Assembly: GCA_948470475.1 (NCBI GenBank)
Contig: OX419335.1
Coordinates: 43,323,025 to 43,387,024, forward strand
Length of the DNA stretch: 64,000 nucleotides
From: Galaxea fascicularis
Lineage: Eukaryota > Cnidaria > Anthozoa > Scleractinia > Euphylliidae
Direction of reading: 5' to 3'
Part shown: piece by piece, positions 12,401 to 27,400 of the stretch
Numbering within the stretch: position 1 is the first letter of the stretch
How the letters are laid out: every line of letters starts with the position of its first letter
Translations under genes and position numbers: made by a program
The notes under the pieces: generated by a model
What the model was told of the DNA's origin: nothing
Databases searched by the model: none
What the model saw: only the letters and a program-made list of their open reading frames with translations

Positions 12401-15400
12401 CATACAGACGGCCTTAGGCAAACAGCTCTGTGACAACATAGTTCCATTATTAGTGGATGCAACAATGGAGTTTCTGTCAGAACAGTGTAATACCATCTTA
12501 GAGAGAGTTGTTGGAGCTGCAGACAGTGATGATTATGCCAACTGCATTCAGGCTTATGTGCTCTCAAAATGCCACGACCTTCTTGTTGAGCAATGTAGAG
12601 CTGACAGGTTTGTTATTTATTTAGGTCTGTTATTATATGTGTACCTGTCATTAGACTTTCTTACAGTATTTTTATGTTTGAACCCAGTGCTTTCAATAGG
12701 ACCTGGCACCTGCCGGAGCTCCAGCAGGTATTCTGTTGAGAGTCAGTGGGTATTTTACTGTGTTCAAATCGAAAATTTGGTTGAAAGTCTCCTGGGCTTC
12801 TCATACATGTATTACTCCGGTGGGTGCTGTGCTGAGGTAGCCACCTTATTCAAGTCTTCTTGAAAGAACTAGAACCTCCCAAAAGTAACCACCCAAAATG
12901 CTGAGGCTAGGTGGTCGCTAACAGGGGATGGTCCTAAAAGATGTTAGACTTTAGTGGAAGCCATTTTAATTTATTGAACAAATAGTAAAATTATAATTTA
13001 AAGTTTAGATTATTGTCTTGAATATACCACTCTCATAATTTTTTGCTGTAGACTTGCAGAAGCCCTATTTCACTATGTTAACTAGACAGTAAAGTTGGTT
13101 TTTAATTCCCACAACATTTGTACTATTTGGTATGGTTCAGCATTACAGGGTTATCTATTGCGTTTGTTGTAAATGGTTTGAACCCAGGAGTCATTTCATA
13201 ATTAAGTGAAGTACGATCGTCCAGGTGAGTGTAGTCCTGAGAGGGACTGTTTGTGGTGACATTGACTGATGTTTCAACAACCTGAGCAGAAGTCATCATC
13301 AGAGTCAAGTGACTCAGGACTACACTCACCTGGATGATCGTACTTCACTTAATTATTGCATTTGTATTTTTAATTTTAATGTTAAAAGTATTTGATTTAA
13401 GTCAAACCATGTGGAGGAAAATGTCAGGTTTTTGCAGTCATAGTAATAGAAGTTTTGGACCAAATCCAGTTCTCAACTAAATGTTTGCATTTCAGATCTG
13501 ACATTGGTGAAGAGGTGCTTGTTGACTGCCTGAAATACATGGACTCATTGTTGGACAAGGCATCTGATCATGTCCTTCTAGATCAGTTGTATTCGCAGAA
13601 CAAAGAGCTATGCAAGATCATTGTTCTGTCGGCAAATAAGCGGCTGTCTCTTGGGTATGTTAACAGGACTCTAAAACTGGCAGTTCGCTTCTTACAGCTT
13701 GGTGAGTTTCTTTGTTGCCATCCCTCTCTTGCTCTGGTAAAGTTGTGTTTTAATTAATAAGTGTACATGTGCATCATTGTTTTTTAATGCCCAAATCTGG
13801 CAAAATCTGACTGTAAAACAGCAGTTAGTCATCAGAAAAAAAAAACTAATTATGAACTGTTGAGGAAGGCTGACAATGCCCTAAGTTAAGCCTTGGGCCA
13901 TATTACTAAATCTGCTGGATATCAGTTTGCAAACACTTTAGCATCACACTTGTCACAGTTTTGATTTGTACAAAGTGATTTAGTATAATTGTTTTGCCCA
14001 ACATAATACTGCTTAGCAATATTTGCAATGTTTAGTTAATTGTACATGTAGTTTTATCAGTGGTTTCATGGCATTATAATTTACTGTAAATTACTGTTTT
14101 TCGTATCTTTTAAACACAGCTGAAAAGCCTCTTAATTCCAGCATGTGCTCCTTGTGTTCAGGATTCTCACAGCTGTGTCATTTAAACCAAGAAAATCTTG
14201 AGGCATGGCTGAGAAGGATTATGATGGGTGTGGAGGAAGACAAAGGAAACACCGGCAAGATGGCAGATAACAGGCTCCTTCTACAGACATTTGCTGCACA
14301 CATTGTCAAGGAATCAAGGTGGTGTAAGCTGTGCTATGGCACATTGAAATCATAGTAAATTTAGAGTTCATTATAATAACCAAAGAAGTGTGGCCAACTG
14401 TCTTAGATGTGCGCTGAAAAGTAGGTCGTTTGTTTTGACATTATTTTTCACAATTTTGACTTGAGTGTGTAAAACACCATATAAGTTTTAGAACCATAAT
14501 ACAATTGGTGACTCTGCTTTAAGTTTACATGTAATGATGGATAAATTTGAGTCGAGTTCATCCTTTAGAGTTCAGTTGATTTAGGAAAGATCATAGAAAA
14601 ACTGCGCCTCTTAACAGTAGTAGTACACTTTGGCTTGCAGTCCTGTTGATGAAGAGGTATCATGTTCCTTGCTGGAATGTCTTATTCCTCTTGGAAATGA
14701 ACTTCTGCCAGATGATAGCAGTGAGTGGACTAATATTGGATCCAAGTTTGGAGACCTGCTAAACACAGCTGCAGTTTTAGCCAGTGCAGGGGATGGATCA
14801 GGGCACCTCACACTGTGTACTGCTGTTATTGAATGGCTGGAGAAATGGTATGTCATGGAAATGAAAGCATCCTTTTTTTGCTTCAAAACATCCTCTGTAG
14901 CTAATGAATTTGCTCTAGTTTTCCAGTCCTGGACGTATAGTTTCTGGTTATTATAGTTATAGTTATTATTAAGTGCACCAGGGTCAAGCTCCTTTTCAAG
15001 TTTCCCAAACATACCCTACACCTGTACAAACAGTGAAACCATGTATCACGACCTACAAACAATTAATAAAAAGGCATTCTTGATATTTCAGCAATTTTCT
15101 TGTCTTTTGTTTTCAGTAAAACTCGACTTCTCTTAGTGGAGGCTACTAGTGAAAAAGGAAGGGAGAGTGGTGTAGTTGAAGCAGCAGGACCCCTTTTGAG
15201 ATACTTAGCTGAGGTGATGTCTGCATTGAAGTATTCTTCAGAGGAGTGTCCTCCATCGCCATCACTTTGCACAGCTGATGGTGATTCCTTGATTCAGGAT
15301 GTGGATTCTGATTGGATGGATGACATGGGTGGAGATGAGGAGGATTCTGGTGGGGAAGAGTCAGTAAGTAATTTGCTTTGCAAAACTTTATTTTAATGTG

Positions 15401-18400
15401 TTGAAGTGCTAATGTCCAATGATCAATGTCCTTTTAAATAACTAGAATTTTCATTCCACCCTCCCTTGCTTCCTTCCTGCTCTCTTCCCCACCCTCCCTC
15501 CCTCCCCCTCCTTCCTTTCCTCTTTCTCTCCTTCCCTGCCCCCCTCTCTTCCTTCGGTCCTTCATTCCTTCATCCCTTATAATTACTCCAACAATGATGT
15601 CGTCGCAAACGTCATTGACTCGTATCCACTGACTTGACTTGAGAGAAACTTTATTTAACATGAATAAGCGAATAAGGTAACTGAAAAAATAAGATATTAC
15701 AAACAAAGATAAATGAAGGTGATATAAGAAAACAGCTAGGTGCACAGCAGAAGAAGACCGAAAAAGCAGCGAAAATACTTACAAGACGAATGTGACGATA
15801 ACGTGGAAAGGTGGAAAAACTTAACGAATTGAACATGAGGAGCGAACGGAACTGCACTAGCGAGTTAACGAGTAGACATCCATATATAACAATATGCAAA
15901 TTAAAACTGTCAAGTACGAAAACAACCTGAGTAAAACAAAGGACAAACAAACAAGACGTAGAACAAAATAAAGACAATAGACTTAATTATTTTAGCGCCT
16001 ACAAATGATATTGTCTTTTCAAGGATGAGGACTCTCTCTGCAACAAGCTGTGTACATTCACTGTCACACAGAAGGAGTTTATGAACCAACACTGGTATCA
16101 CTGCCACACCTGTAAGATGAATGATGGAGTTGGTGTGTGCACAGTGTGCGCAAAGGTTTGCCATAAAGATCATGACATCACCTATGCCAAGTTTGGTTCA
16201 TTCTTCTGTGACTGTGGAGCCAAAGAAGATGGTAGTTGTATTGTAAGTATTTACCAGCGAAGAAGTACTCACATCATAACTCAATGTTATGCTTTTTTGT
16301 GGCCATATTACACTATTAAGACAACAGCTCTTTGCCTTTTATATCCCATTAGTCTGCTACAAGTAGAACTCACATCACTATTCAGAAAGAGAGGTTACAA
16401 AGGCCTCCATTTTGTCCCAGATCAATTACTTTGTTTCCTGAGTTGTGTGGTAGTGATGATTATATTAAACATTTAGCAAACTGATTGCAGCTACTGTAGA
16501 AATTCGATTTGAATATGCTGATTCATGATTTTGTCTCTCAGTCATCTATGCAATCCTTCCCCTAAATGGATCAGTTAATCAATCATAATTTTATTTTAGG
16601 CACTTGTCAAACGCACACCAAGCAGTGGAGCAGATGGCCAGAGTGTTGTTCCACCATCACCATTTGCAACTGGGGAAATGGATGAAACTCAGGATGACAC
16701 AGAAGGCTCCTCAGCTGGTAAAGCCTCATCACTAGCTGCTGGAACCAGTTCTTCTGTTGCAGCTTCCGCAGGTGGGGCAGGCGGTGCTGGGAGCAGTGGA
16801 GGAGGAGTTCATGACTCTGGAGCACTGACATCCAAGTCAGTGGAAGCTTTGTCCAAGCAGCTTGAGGTGTGTTACAAGGGCAGGGAGCCTGTTTTTAATT
16901 ACTGAGTCATATGTTGCAACAAACTCTTTTTGTACATATGTTCTACTCTTTGATGTTTTTGGGGGGTTAAAATTGAGACCCATCATACACAGTTTACATC
17001 TTAAAGTGCACCTGTTTGAAAAGCATTGTACCTTTTTTCTTTTTTGCCAAATGTTGGCTTTTTAAAGGCTTCCAAACTTACAAACAAAATAAGCATGATT
17101 TGGTACACAACCAAGTCAGAAGGGGAGTGGGTTTATTTTTGATGTGATGTCACACACTGATTTGCATTGCATTAAGTACGTCTTTGTATACATGCATGCA
17201 AAGCAGTTTTTGATGTCAAATCAAGAATATGTACACCCACACCCCATCTGACTCGGTCCTGTGCCAAATGATGCTTACTTTGGAAGCCTATAAAAAGCCA
17301 ACATAAGGTGAAAATAACTTAGTCTTCAACCAGCTAGCTTTGTATTTGAAGGTTCAAAATGAGCTACACCACTGTGAGTTCAGATTTATTCCTTAAAGTC
17401 ACTGTTTTCAAACATTATGTGATCCTGTTAAGCATCATTTTACGAGAACAAGGTTGCTGAAGAAAAATTAACTAGCAGTAAAGTTACTAAAATGTTTTAT
17501 CTATTAAGTGGTACTTATTTTCATGCATATATTCAATAACTTAGGACTGTTATTTAATCTCTCACAGAGACACAAACAGCAGTTAATAAGCCAGCTAGAG
17601 GATTCAGCAGTGGTAAGCACAACTTTGGACCTTCTACAGTGGGTCATGGGCCCTGGCACTGGGAGTCCAAACAGCATGGGGTTAGGTGTTTCCAAAGCCA
17701 TTAAAAATGCGTTGAAAGAACTACACACAACAGAGAAAACTGTGGAGAATACTGATCAGCTCATGGTAAGCTTGGCATTCCATTGGTCAGAATTATTTAA
17801 ATTTTGTTTGAGAGGTCACGACTTACAGGCATTCAAGAAGTGGTACTAAAGGCTGAGCAACATATCTTGTTTAGTCACCTTGAGAAATGCAAGGGAAACA
17901 ATGCAAGAGTGTTCAGCTTAGTCAGTGAACTTAACATCATTTTCTTAATATATAATTTTTCAGACTTGGTGGTTTATTTTAAGCTGGAGGTTTTCCACTT
18001 TATTTAATTGCAGGTTCCAACATTAGGGTCTCAGGAAGGAGCATTTGAGAATGTGAGAATGACATTTAGTGGAGAACAGGGACAAACTATCCGGCAGCTG
18101 ATTGGTGCTCATGTGCTACGCCGTGTTGCCATGTGTTGCTTGGCATCACCAAGGGGACGCAGGCAACATTTAGCTGTCAGTCATGAAAAGGGAAAGGTCT
18201 GTCAAATTAGCTTTTCCATCTCTTTCATTTCACATAAATGCTATTGGTTGAGCATTTTCATATTATTAGTTGGATATATTTACATTCCATGGTCATATTA
18301 ATTTATTTGGCTTTTTTTTTTTACTGATCTCTGGAGGGATCTTCTATGTATATGTACAAACATTAACCTTGTTAGGACCTGCATTAGTGGCTAATTTTAT

Positions 18401-21400
18401 TGAACTTGGGAAGAAAGGTTACTGTAAGAGGTCATGTGTAGTTTGGGAAGGTTGATTACTAATTAATGGGCAGGAAACCATAAACTCAGAAAGTGACATA
18501 GAAGCAATAGCACTGACTTCTTGCATTATAATTCCCTTCACATGTATTCATTTGCTTGAAATTGTCTTCTCAGATTACAGTTCTTCAGCTATCAGCACTT
18601 CTAAAGCAAGCAGACTCTAGTAAGAGGAAGCTTACTCTGACACGTCTTGCTACAGCTCAAGTGCCGTTTACAGTTCTATCCATCACAGGCAACTCTTGTA
18701 ATGAGGACTTCCTGGCCGTGTGTGGTTTGAAGGACTGCCATGTATTGACATTCAGCAGTTCAGGTTCTGTAGTGGACCATCTTGCTCTTCATCCTCAACT
18801 AGAGACTGGTAATTTTATCATCAAAGCTGTGTGGCTTCCTGGATCACAAACACAACTGGCACTTGTTACTGCTGACTTTGTCAAGGTATGGGTGTGCCAA
18901 GTATCTTTCATGCAGAATATGTCTAACTTCAGTGTCACCCCCACTGTAATCAGGGTCTGTATGTATGCAGGTCCTGGAAAGTATCTAAATTTCAGTCTAA
19001 CATTCTCCTGGACCGGAAAGTCCTTTAAATTGGTAGAAGATCCTGGAAAATCCTGGTAAACCCAAGTTACAAAATTTTATTGAAAGACATTGAGAAGCAG
19101 GCCGGTGGGAAGATCCAGCAACTGCAAAATACTTAATATGCGTTATGGATGTTGGGAAAACCTTTTTTTAGGTCTGGCAAGCTCAATGCATGTATATTAG
19201 TTTTTTGGATTTTGGTGTAAGAGGGGACATATCTTGCAATCCAGCCTGCTGTTACTATACTACTTTTATAGGTGTAAATTTATGGTATTAGTCTATCACT
19301 TACTACTGCATCATGGCCTGCATGGTTCCATGTCCCATGCATGCAAACCCTGTTGGACTGTTTTATTTCTTTAGTTTATTCTTCTGTGTGTTACTTATGG
19401 GCCTAATAAAGCAGGTAAACAAAACAAACCCCCATGAGCAACAGATACTAGTCAAGTAAGGAAGAAATTGTTTTATATTGTTGTTGTGTGTTTTATGGAG
19501 AATGAAAAAAAATTACTAAGCATAGACCTCTTGTTTACATAAATTTCACAACTTACATGTGAAGGAGAAGTAATAACCTTGGGAATTTTACAAATTTATT
19601 GATGTTACATGATTTGAAACAATGAAGGCCAAAAATGTACAAATGTCCTGTTAACCTTTGTTCCACCTAATGCCTGGATTGGCAAGTGACATGATACTGT
19701 TAACATGTGAGGGATGCTTTGTTACAGATTTATGACCTCTCCCAAGATGCATTGAGTCCTCTTTACTACTTCCTGCTGCCAAGTGGCAAGATCAGAGATG
19801 TCAGTTTCATCTTTGATGATGGTGATCACAGCTTGATTCTGATGTCCTCAGCAGGGCAGCTATATCTGCAGCCAATGGATGCCACCAGCAGTGCTATAAA
19901 CGGTCCTTTTTACTTGACTAACACTGTCCCTATTGAACACCCTGACCTGCAAGACTCTAATGGGCAAGTGGCTGGTGGAGGAGTGTCTGTGTACTACTCA
20001 CACATCTTGCAGTTAATCTTCTTCAGCTACAGTCAGGGTACTTTCAATTGATAAATTGTATTAGAATAAGAACTGTCACAATGTACATGTCTAAGAACCT
20101 TCTAACAGACTACTCCATAATTACACTCTGATTGTTGGATGGGATTCCCTAATACATACTACTTACACACCCACAAGCAATTTTTCATGTTTTAATAATA
20201 ATATTAAGTAAAACAAAAATGGTTGACACTGAAAACAATTTTTTAGTAGATAGACTGTCATATCTTGTTATAGATCATTGTTCAGATCATTTTTGGTTTT
20301 CATTCTTTTGTAAATAAATTCCAGTGTTTGACTTTCCATCTGTGCAATTCTTCAGTCTGCAATATTTGGTTAATCAATAAGTGGGTTATTGACAGAGCCA
20401 TCAGTCGGTGTGTGATGAATTCACTACTTGCCTTACAATCTCTGAAACAATTATTTCTATTTATCTCCACAGGAAAAACATTTGTAGCTCCATGGAGTAA
20501 AGATCAAAAGGAATTGAAGAAAATGTTTCCAGTGACCTTCAAAAACAGTTCTGGTGGCAATAAGAACTCTCAATCTGCAGCTTTGTGTCAGTGGAGTGAG
20601 GTGCCACAGCATCCTGGTCTAGTCTGCTGTCTGACACATACTGGTGGTATCCCTGTGGTGCTCATGATCAAGCCTCATCAAATACTGGTTAGTGTCTGGC
20701 TGCTTTTTATTTGCCAGAGATGGCTAGTCAGTTTGTGCATGACAAAAGAAGCAATCTGGGTAACTGGCTGTAATATGTGTGCACTCGTGTACCAGTCCAC
20801 TTAACTTCTGGAAAATGACTTGAAAAGTTTACAGATAGCAAAAGATAGGAAACTCGGTTGAGCTAGCCCTTGAAAATGGCACATTCGTTTTAGTGACCAT
20901 CTTGGCCATCCATTTCTGATAAATAGAAAGTGCACTTGGTGTAGCTTAGCATCTTAGCTTGTCACCTGGATGTGGAGCAAGATTAGCTTTGAAAATTGCT
21001 TTAAAACTGCCCCATACAATAAATTTTATTGCCATCTTCTTTGAATAGTTGGAAACAAGGCATAGGAGTTATTTGTGAGTAACAAGTGCTGAAAGTCTTG
21101 CTTTCAATTTGCCTGCTGTTACATCCTTTGTGATTATTTAAGATAGTCTGAATGATATGAAATGAAGTACAGTCGAACCTCGATTATCCGGACCTCGATT
21201 ATCCGGACTATTCGATTATCCGGACTTTTTTCTCTGGTCCCAGTTTTTTCATGAATATTAATTAGTTGTGATCTTGAAAACTCAATGTCGCAAAAAGCCC
21301 AAAAATCCTTTCAAAAGACTTTTGAAACAGCGTATTATCCTGTGCGCTTTTCATAATTCGCAAGTGCAACGAGACAAAGAAATATTCTAATCCGTTCAGC

Positions 21401-24400
21401 TGATATATACATACAGGCTGTGTAGATTTCACAATTAAAATGTTTTCTTTGCTGTATACTCATATTTTTTACATGTATATCTCATTAATATTCACATTTT
21501 CGATTATCCGGACTCTCGATTATCCGGACTATTTACCGAGACCCCGACGAGTCCGGATAATCGAGGTTCGACTGTATGGACCTCACAGTTTTATTTCATT
21601 TCTGCAATTAAAATAATTCTAATTTTTTTCGTATACATCATTGTCAGTCTGAGGGATAGTTGACATAATTATTGACATTCATATAGATACAAGAGATTAA
21701 AGCAACATCATCTAAAGCAAAAACCCAAGACATGGTTGCTATCCGCCATTCAGTGAGCACATCAGATCAACACCGCACCACAATGATTCTTCTTTGTGAA
21801 GATGGCAGTCTCCGAATCTACATGGCCAGTGCTGAACACACTGGTTTCTGGATGTCTCCAGAGCTCCAGCCTGCCAGGTTAGTGACCCACGTTGGTTTAT
21901 AGCTTTGTGTGTTGATATTTCATAAGTAGAATAAGGACGATAAGGACGATAAGCCGGAGGTCCCGTCTCACAACTCTTCACAATTAATTCTGTGGGACGT
22001 TAAAGAACCACTAGGGACGTAACGAACTCTGGCTGTGACCACCCCTAGTGCTGACCTGTTCTATTCAGCAAGTGGCCGGCTTGGCGTTGATGTCTCTAAA
22101 AGGCTTATGGTGTATGAGGCCACACGCATAACAGCCATAAGTCAATGGGACTTTGCCGAGTGCTGAAAAACATGTAGATGTAGATGTAGAACATGTAGAA
22201 ATTAATTTTGCTAGTTTCTTTTGAGAACCCGATGAATTCCATGTCTCCTCTACAGCTTTTAATAATTGAGATGTCACATTTCCAAAAATTGAACTCCTTC
22301 AACAATTATATTGGCAGTAACACAGTTGGTGCTAATTTTTGTAGCATTAATTTCAGTGGCCAGTGGCACTCCCATACTATAGAACCACCATTTATACCAA
22401 GAGTAAAACATCCTACATTTATAAACTGCTTTCTTTTAGAATAGCCATATTTCTGGATATCTCTAGTATCATAAATGTTGTTGCCTTTTTAATTATCACA
22501 AAGCAGGCAATTACAGTATTCTGAAGGTTTTTATCAACAAATTAAAGCAGAAGCTGGATTCACCTGTTAAGGGTATTTATAAAAGAATCAGCATGGAGGG
22601 TTTAGAGACAAAAATCTGGTAACACCTTTGTACCTTTTTTTAAAAACAGTATTGTTTGTTACCAATTAATGCCATCTCTGCCCATAATATTTGCTTAGGT
22701 TAAAATGACAGTACATTTACAAGGCCATCTATTATAACAGTAAGTTGTGATATATTTCTAACAGGCCCCTGAGTATTGTGAAGCCAACACGCAAGAAGAA
22801 AGCTACTAAAACCAGAGTGAAGTCCACCACTATTAGCTTTCCTGTGGATTTCTTTGAGCATTGTCAGCCGCTTAATGAAGTTGAGTTTGGAGGTGGTGAT
22901 ATCCTGCAAGTGTATAATGTACAGCAAGCAAAACACAGACTCATGACTGCTGGCATGTATATTGCTAGCACCAAGGTTTGTATTTGTACTAAACCAATCA
23001 CGAAATGTTGCAGACCCTTGACATCTTTCTACCAAAAATAATTGTCTCTGAAAGTTTCCCTTATCCTCTAACTGGTATATTTGTTACATGTACTGGCATA
23101 AGTGATGTGCCTTTTTTACTACCTGGTTAACCTTTTTTTTTTTGCCTTTCTTCCTTTTTGTTTTGCAGCCCAATGGTTTCAATATTGAGATCACTAACAC
23201 TAACCCCAGTGTAGTCATGGTTGGAGTGAGAATTCTGATTGGCTGTCAATCATTGGAGAAGGCACCTTCCTTTGTTGAGATCTTTGGCAGAGTAATTCAG
23301 TTGTCACTTTCTAGAAACAGATGGTTTGACTTGCCTTTCAGCAGAGAGGAGTCATTATCTGCAGACAAGAAATTTTCTTTGTTCAGTATGTTGCCTTTTT
23401 TGTTTGGCTAGTTCAGTGTGTTTTTGGCTGGCAGCATGACCATGACCACGCTTCTTGTCTCCACCCAATCTCTAGGAAGTTCTTTCACAGACTCAAATGC
23501 TACTGCTCAGCCATCCTTGTATTATATTGTACTGTTTTCTGCTTTATGAGATTTTTAAAATATAAATAATTATACTGAAAGTTGGTTTTTCCAATAATTG
23601 ATTGCTTAACCCTGAGCTGCTTGGCCCTTGTGCCTTTGTTACAAATTCTTAATATCTTAATTTAAGTGATGAGCGCAGTTGATGAATAAACAACACCTGG
23701 GTGCTAGAACAGATTCGGCAGTAAGGGTCTTTTTTTCTAAATTATTCTTTGGCTGAGAACGAAACACTTCCTGATAAACATGGAAAATGTTTTATACATC
23801 TTTAAAGCACTTCTTGCGACATGTATGTACAGGAAATCCACAGTATAGGAACAAGGGATCATTTATTGAGACCACTGGCAAATAATTGGTATGTGTTTGT
23901 GTGTGTTTAGTTGGCCAGTCTGTAGACCCCTCAGGAGTGACTATGTTGGATTCGGTGAAGGTGTATTCGAAAACAAAAGAGGTGTTTGGTTGGCCTGACG
24001 ATCCACAGGAGGAGATTCCTTCCACTCCTGGTTTGGGGGCTGCTGCTACTGTTGATGCAGAGACTGAGATCATCAACTCTGTTCCACCTATGACAGCGGT
24101 TGACAAGTATGATATACACTTAGTACATTCCGTCTCTTATTGTGCATTTTGATTTTCACTGTTTTACCTGTTTGACTGTCAGTTATGGTAATTGACCAGA
24201 TGTAGCACCTTTAACTCCCACCTCCTAGAAGGTACCAAATCGCCCTCACAGTGCATTCAGCAAAGCACAATACACTACTGCTAAATACATGTACTGTTTA
24301 TTTGGCCATTTGGACTGTTGTTGTAACGTAGGGGAATTTACAACAATCTGAGCAGCAGTGTATACCACACAATCTGCTAAATGTCAATCAGCTGTTGGAG

Positions 24401-27400
24401 ATAGCTCAAGACCGCCATCGATGGAGGAAACTTGTGGTCGACTGCGGGTGACTTTAGGTGTCAGTTTAGTGTGATGAGCAGTTATTTTGTTATAATTGGT
24501 CTGCTTTAATTGACACGTCAAAAGGATGCTGTGATAACTATTATGACCGTTGGTTAATTTTGAAAGACAGAGTGCACGTTATCTAGCTATGGGTATTAAA
24601 ATGGGGGGACTATAAAACTGTGACAACTGAATTAACGTGCTTCAGTCTCAGAAGGCTATTCAAAAGAAACACACACAATGGATAAATACAGTTCATAACA
24701 ACAAAGCGATGGTTACAAGTGGAAAAGTGATGATCAGTGACTGACTGACTGGCTGATTGATTGTGGGATTGTTTAAGTGGTCGATTGATTTTTGGATTCT
24801 TTGATTGATTGAATGATTGATTGCATTCAGTAAAAATACAGGGCGTGTAGTAGCGTGTATATATGTATGGTAGCCATCAAGTGAAGCCTTACACTGCTGT
24901 AAATGTGATGGATGATGAATTAGAAACCATCGCTGATCAACAGCATTACGAACTTTTTCACTCAAGGACAGAGAATAAATCTTTGACCAGGGTGGGAATT
25001 GAACCCACGACCTAGAGATTCAGACTATACTGTACCCCTCTGATTTATTCCAAATTAATTTAGGAAACACTTTGTAACAGTAAGTGCCACTATCCAAATC
25101 CATAGATTTATTGAAGTCAATCTAACAAATTCTTGCAATTTCACCATAGTTTGTTACCTTCACATACTGCTCAATTTTCAACGCCTCTTTTTTGTTTTGT
25201 TTTAATTTGTTTGGCCGTTAACATATGTTGTTCTTCTCCCAGGTTGGTTGTGCACCTGCTGGAAGTAGTGGATGGTTGTTTTTCCACTTTTGTGTCTCAA
25301 GCGGAGATGCCAAGGCAGTCTGCACTTGATGCCGCTACATCCCTTATGACCAGTGCTATGCCGTCCAGTGTTCAGCACCAAGCTCAGGCTCTGTTGGCTA
25401 CTTTACACCCCTCAAAAGCATCCTACCACAGTCATAAGGTAATTTGTCTTTAATGATGTAAAGGACTGTGCAAATGAAATTTATCTAAGTTTGTTCACTT
25501 TTCAAGAAAAATGAGTTGTTTGAATGTTTAGCATTTTTATGTAATTTGTAGTGTTGTTATGCATTAACTAACATTCTGGAATACTTGAGGACAGTTAAAC
25601 GTCGAACAAACTTTGTTGTGAGCTAAGAGTTTCAGAATTTTAAAAAGAACTGTTTAAGTTAGTGATAAACGTGGCTAACAAGATTGGTATTTCTTTGGCG
25701 CTGAACTTTTTCCCACAACATGCACCCAAATTATATGACATCAATCCAAAAATAATTGATACCTGTCAAACCGGTTGTCCTAGCCACAGCATAAAATGTG
25801 AGATGTTAATGCATGAAGTCATCGGTGTTAATGTATTCCTGTGCAAAAAGGAGATAATTTGGTCCCTTCTATACTACTTGCATACATTTCAACACCTGTG
25901 AGACACAAAGACATCAAGGCATTGATTTGTTTTGACTTGTGTACTTGGCAACTGTGCCTTAATTAAAACCAAAACTTCATTGATCTGTTGTTTCACTGTG
26001 CAGTCGCAATAGTTCAACTTGGGAAAGACAAAGACTGTATTCATAAGCAAATTAAAGCTCATCAAGGAAACTATTTACAGCATTTTAATTTAGTTTTCAG
26101 TTAGCTTTCCTTGTTTGGCAAGAATTTCAATCAAGTCAACACCAACAAACTAGTTTTTTTATTTAAATTAAAGTACCTATTTACATCAAGTCAAATAAGC
26201 AAGTTAAAGCTTTCCACTTCCATCGATTCTGAAGAAAATATGACAACAGTTAAAAAGTAACGGATCGCCGGCTAAGCTATATTTTTTGCACAGAGACTGT
26301 TGTCCATGAAAAAAGGTTTGATTATATAAAATAGCTGTTGACAAAAAAAATATAATTTAATGGGAATAGTATTTGACCAATCATGTTTGAAAATGGTATC
26401 CTGTCACCCAATCATCACGGTCTTTTGTTCTGTTACTTCTGCATGTCTAACAAAGTAACCAGTTATCATTATAATAATTTCTCCAATAGGATCAAGCACA
26501 GCTTTCTCAAGTGGTGAACTTCCTTTGTCAACTTGGAACACCCAACCAAGAGAAGGAAGGAGCAACAGAAGAAACAGATAAAGATAACAAACAGGAGGAA
26601 TCTTTGGAGCAGGAAACATCACCAAGTATACATGAACTTGATGTTGAAAGTTTTCAGCGACTGGTGGTCAGTGCAAGGTCAGTGGCAAGTACCAGACCCA
26701 GTAATCTGGCAAAGTACACCACTCTACCAGGACAATCAGCAGCTTATGGTAAGTCTGCCATTACAGAATCCTGCTGCGCCCCATTCATGAATATACATGA
26801 CATCAAAGCTAAGTGTTTTTACCGCCTGTGTCGCAAATGGAGGCTGGGTGCTCAAGGATCTGGGGACTGGTATCACTGACCCAAACCCAGGTCGGTGGAA
26901 CACCCCATAAGCCTGCCCTACCCGCAACCCAGTGACAAGCCCCGCCCACCACACCAGACCCCAGATCAAGCACCCGTCACACTGAACAATGAGTTCAATG
27001 GAAAAAAACTACTTAGGAGGGACCCTGACTCTCCCAGCACTAGGGAGAGGAGAGAGAGGAAATACTCGAAAGCACACGAGCGGCAACGCACCAAACGCTG
27101 AGCTAATCAAAACCACAAGCACATGCGAATGCACACAGGAACACGCATAAAGTACAAAAGCACCGCTGACCACTAGAATTGCCAAAGACGCCAAGAAGAA
27201 GCCCAACACTCAAATAACACATGTAAACGCTAAAACGCTGCTGGCACACCCCAAAAATATACTAAAAAACACTAATGCAAACGCCACGCCACGCCAAACA
27301 AACTGAGCAACTTGCATTTAACCCTATTTTATTTGCACCCTGTGAACAGAAAACAGAGTTTTAACGTTAGTGACGTTGATGTAAAATGTGTGTAGCAGAA

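Noticed and set aside
12351..12863. 170-codon plus ORF
   Set aside because: Covers E10 in a different reading start and runs through its donor into intron; only the part within 12377-12607 is exon.
15434..15977. Two minus-strand ORFs of 103 and 108 codons
   Set aside because: One is the complement of the C/T tract; the other is hydrophobic low-complexity reading of AT-rich intron without any family pattern.
24981..25030. Possible tRNA gene on the minus strand
   Set aside because: Good B box but no cloverleaf or intact A box, so called a SINE head fragment only.
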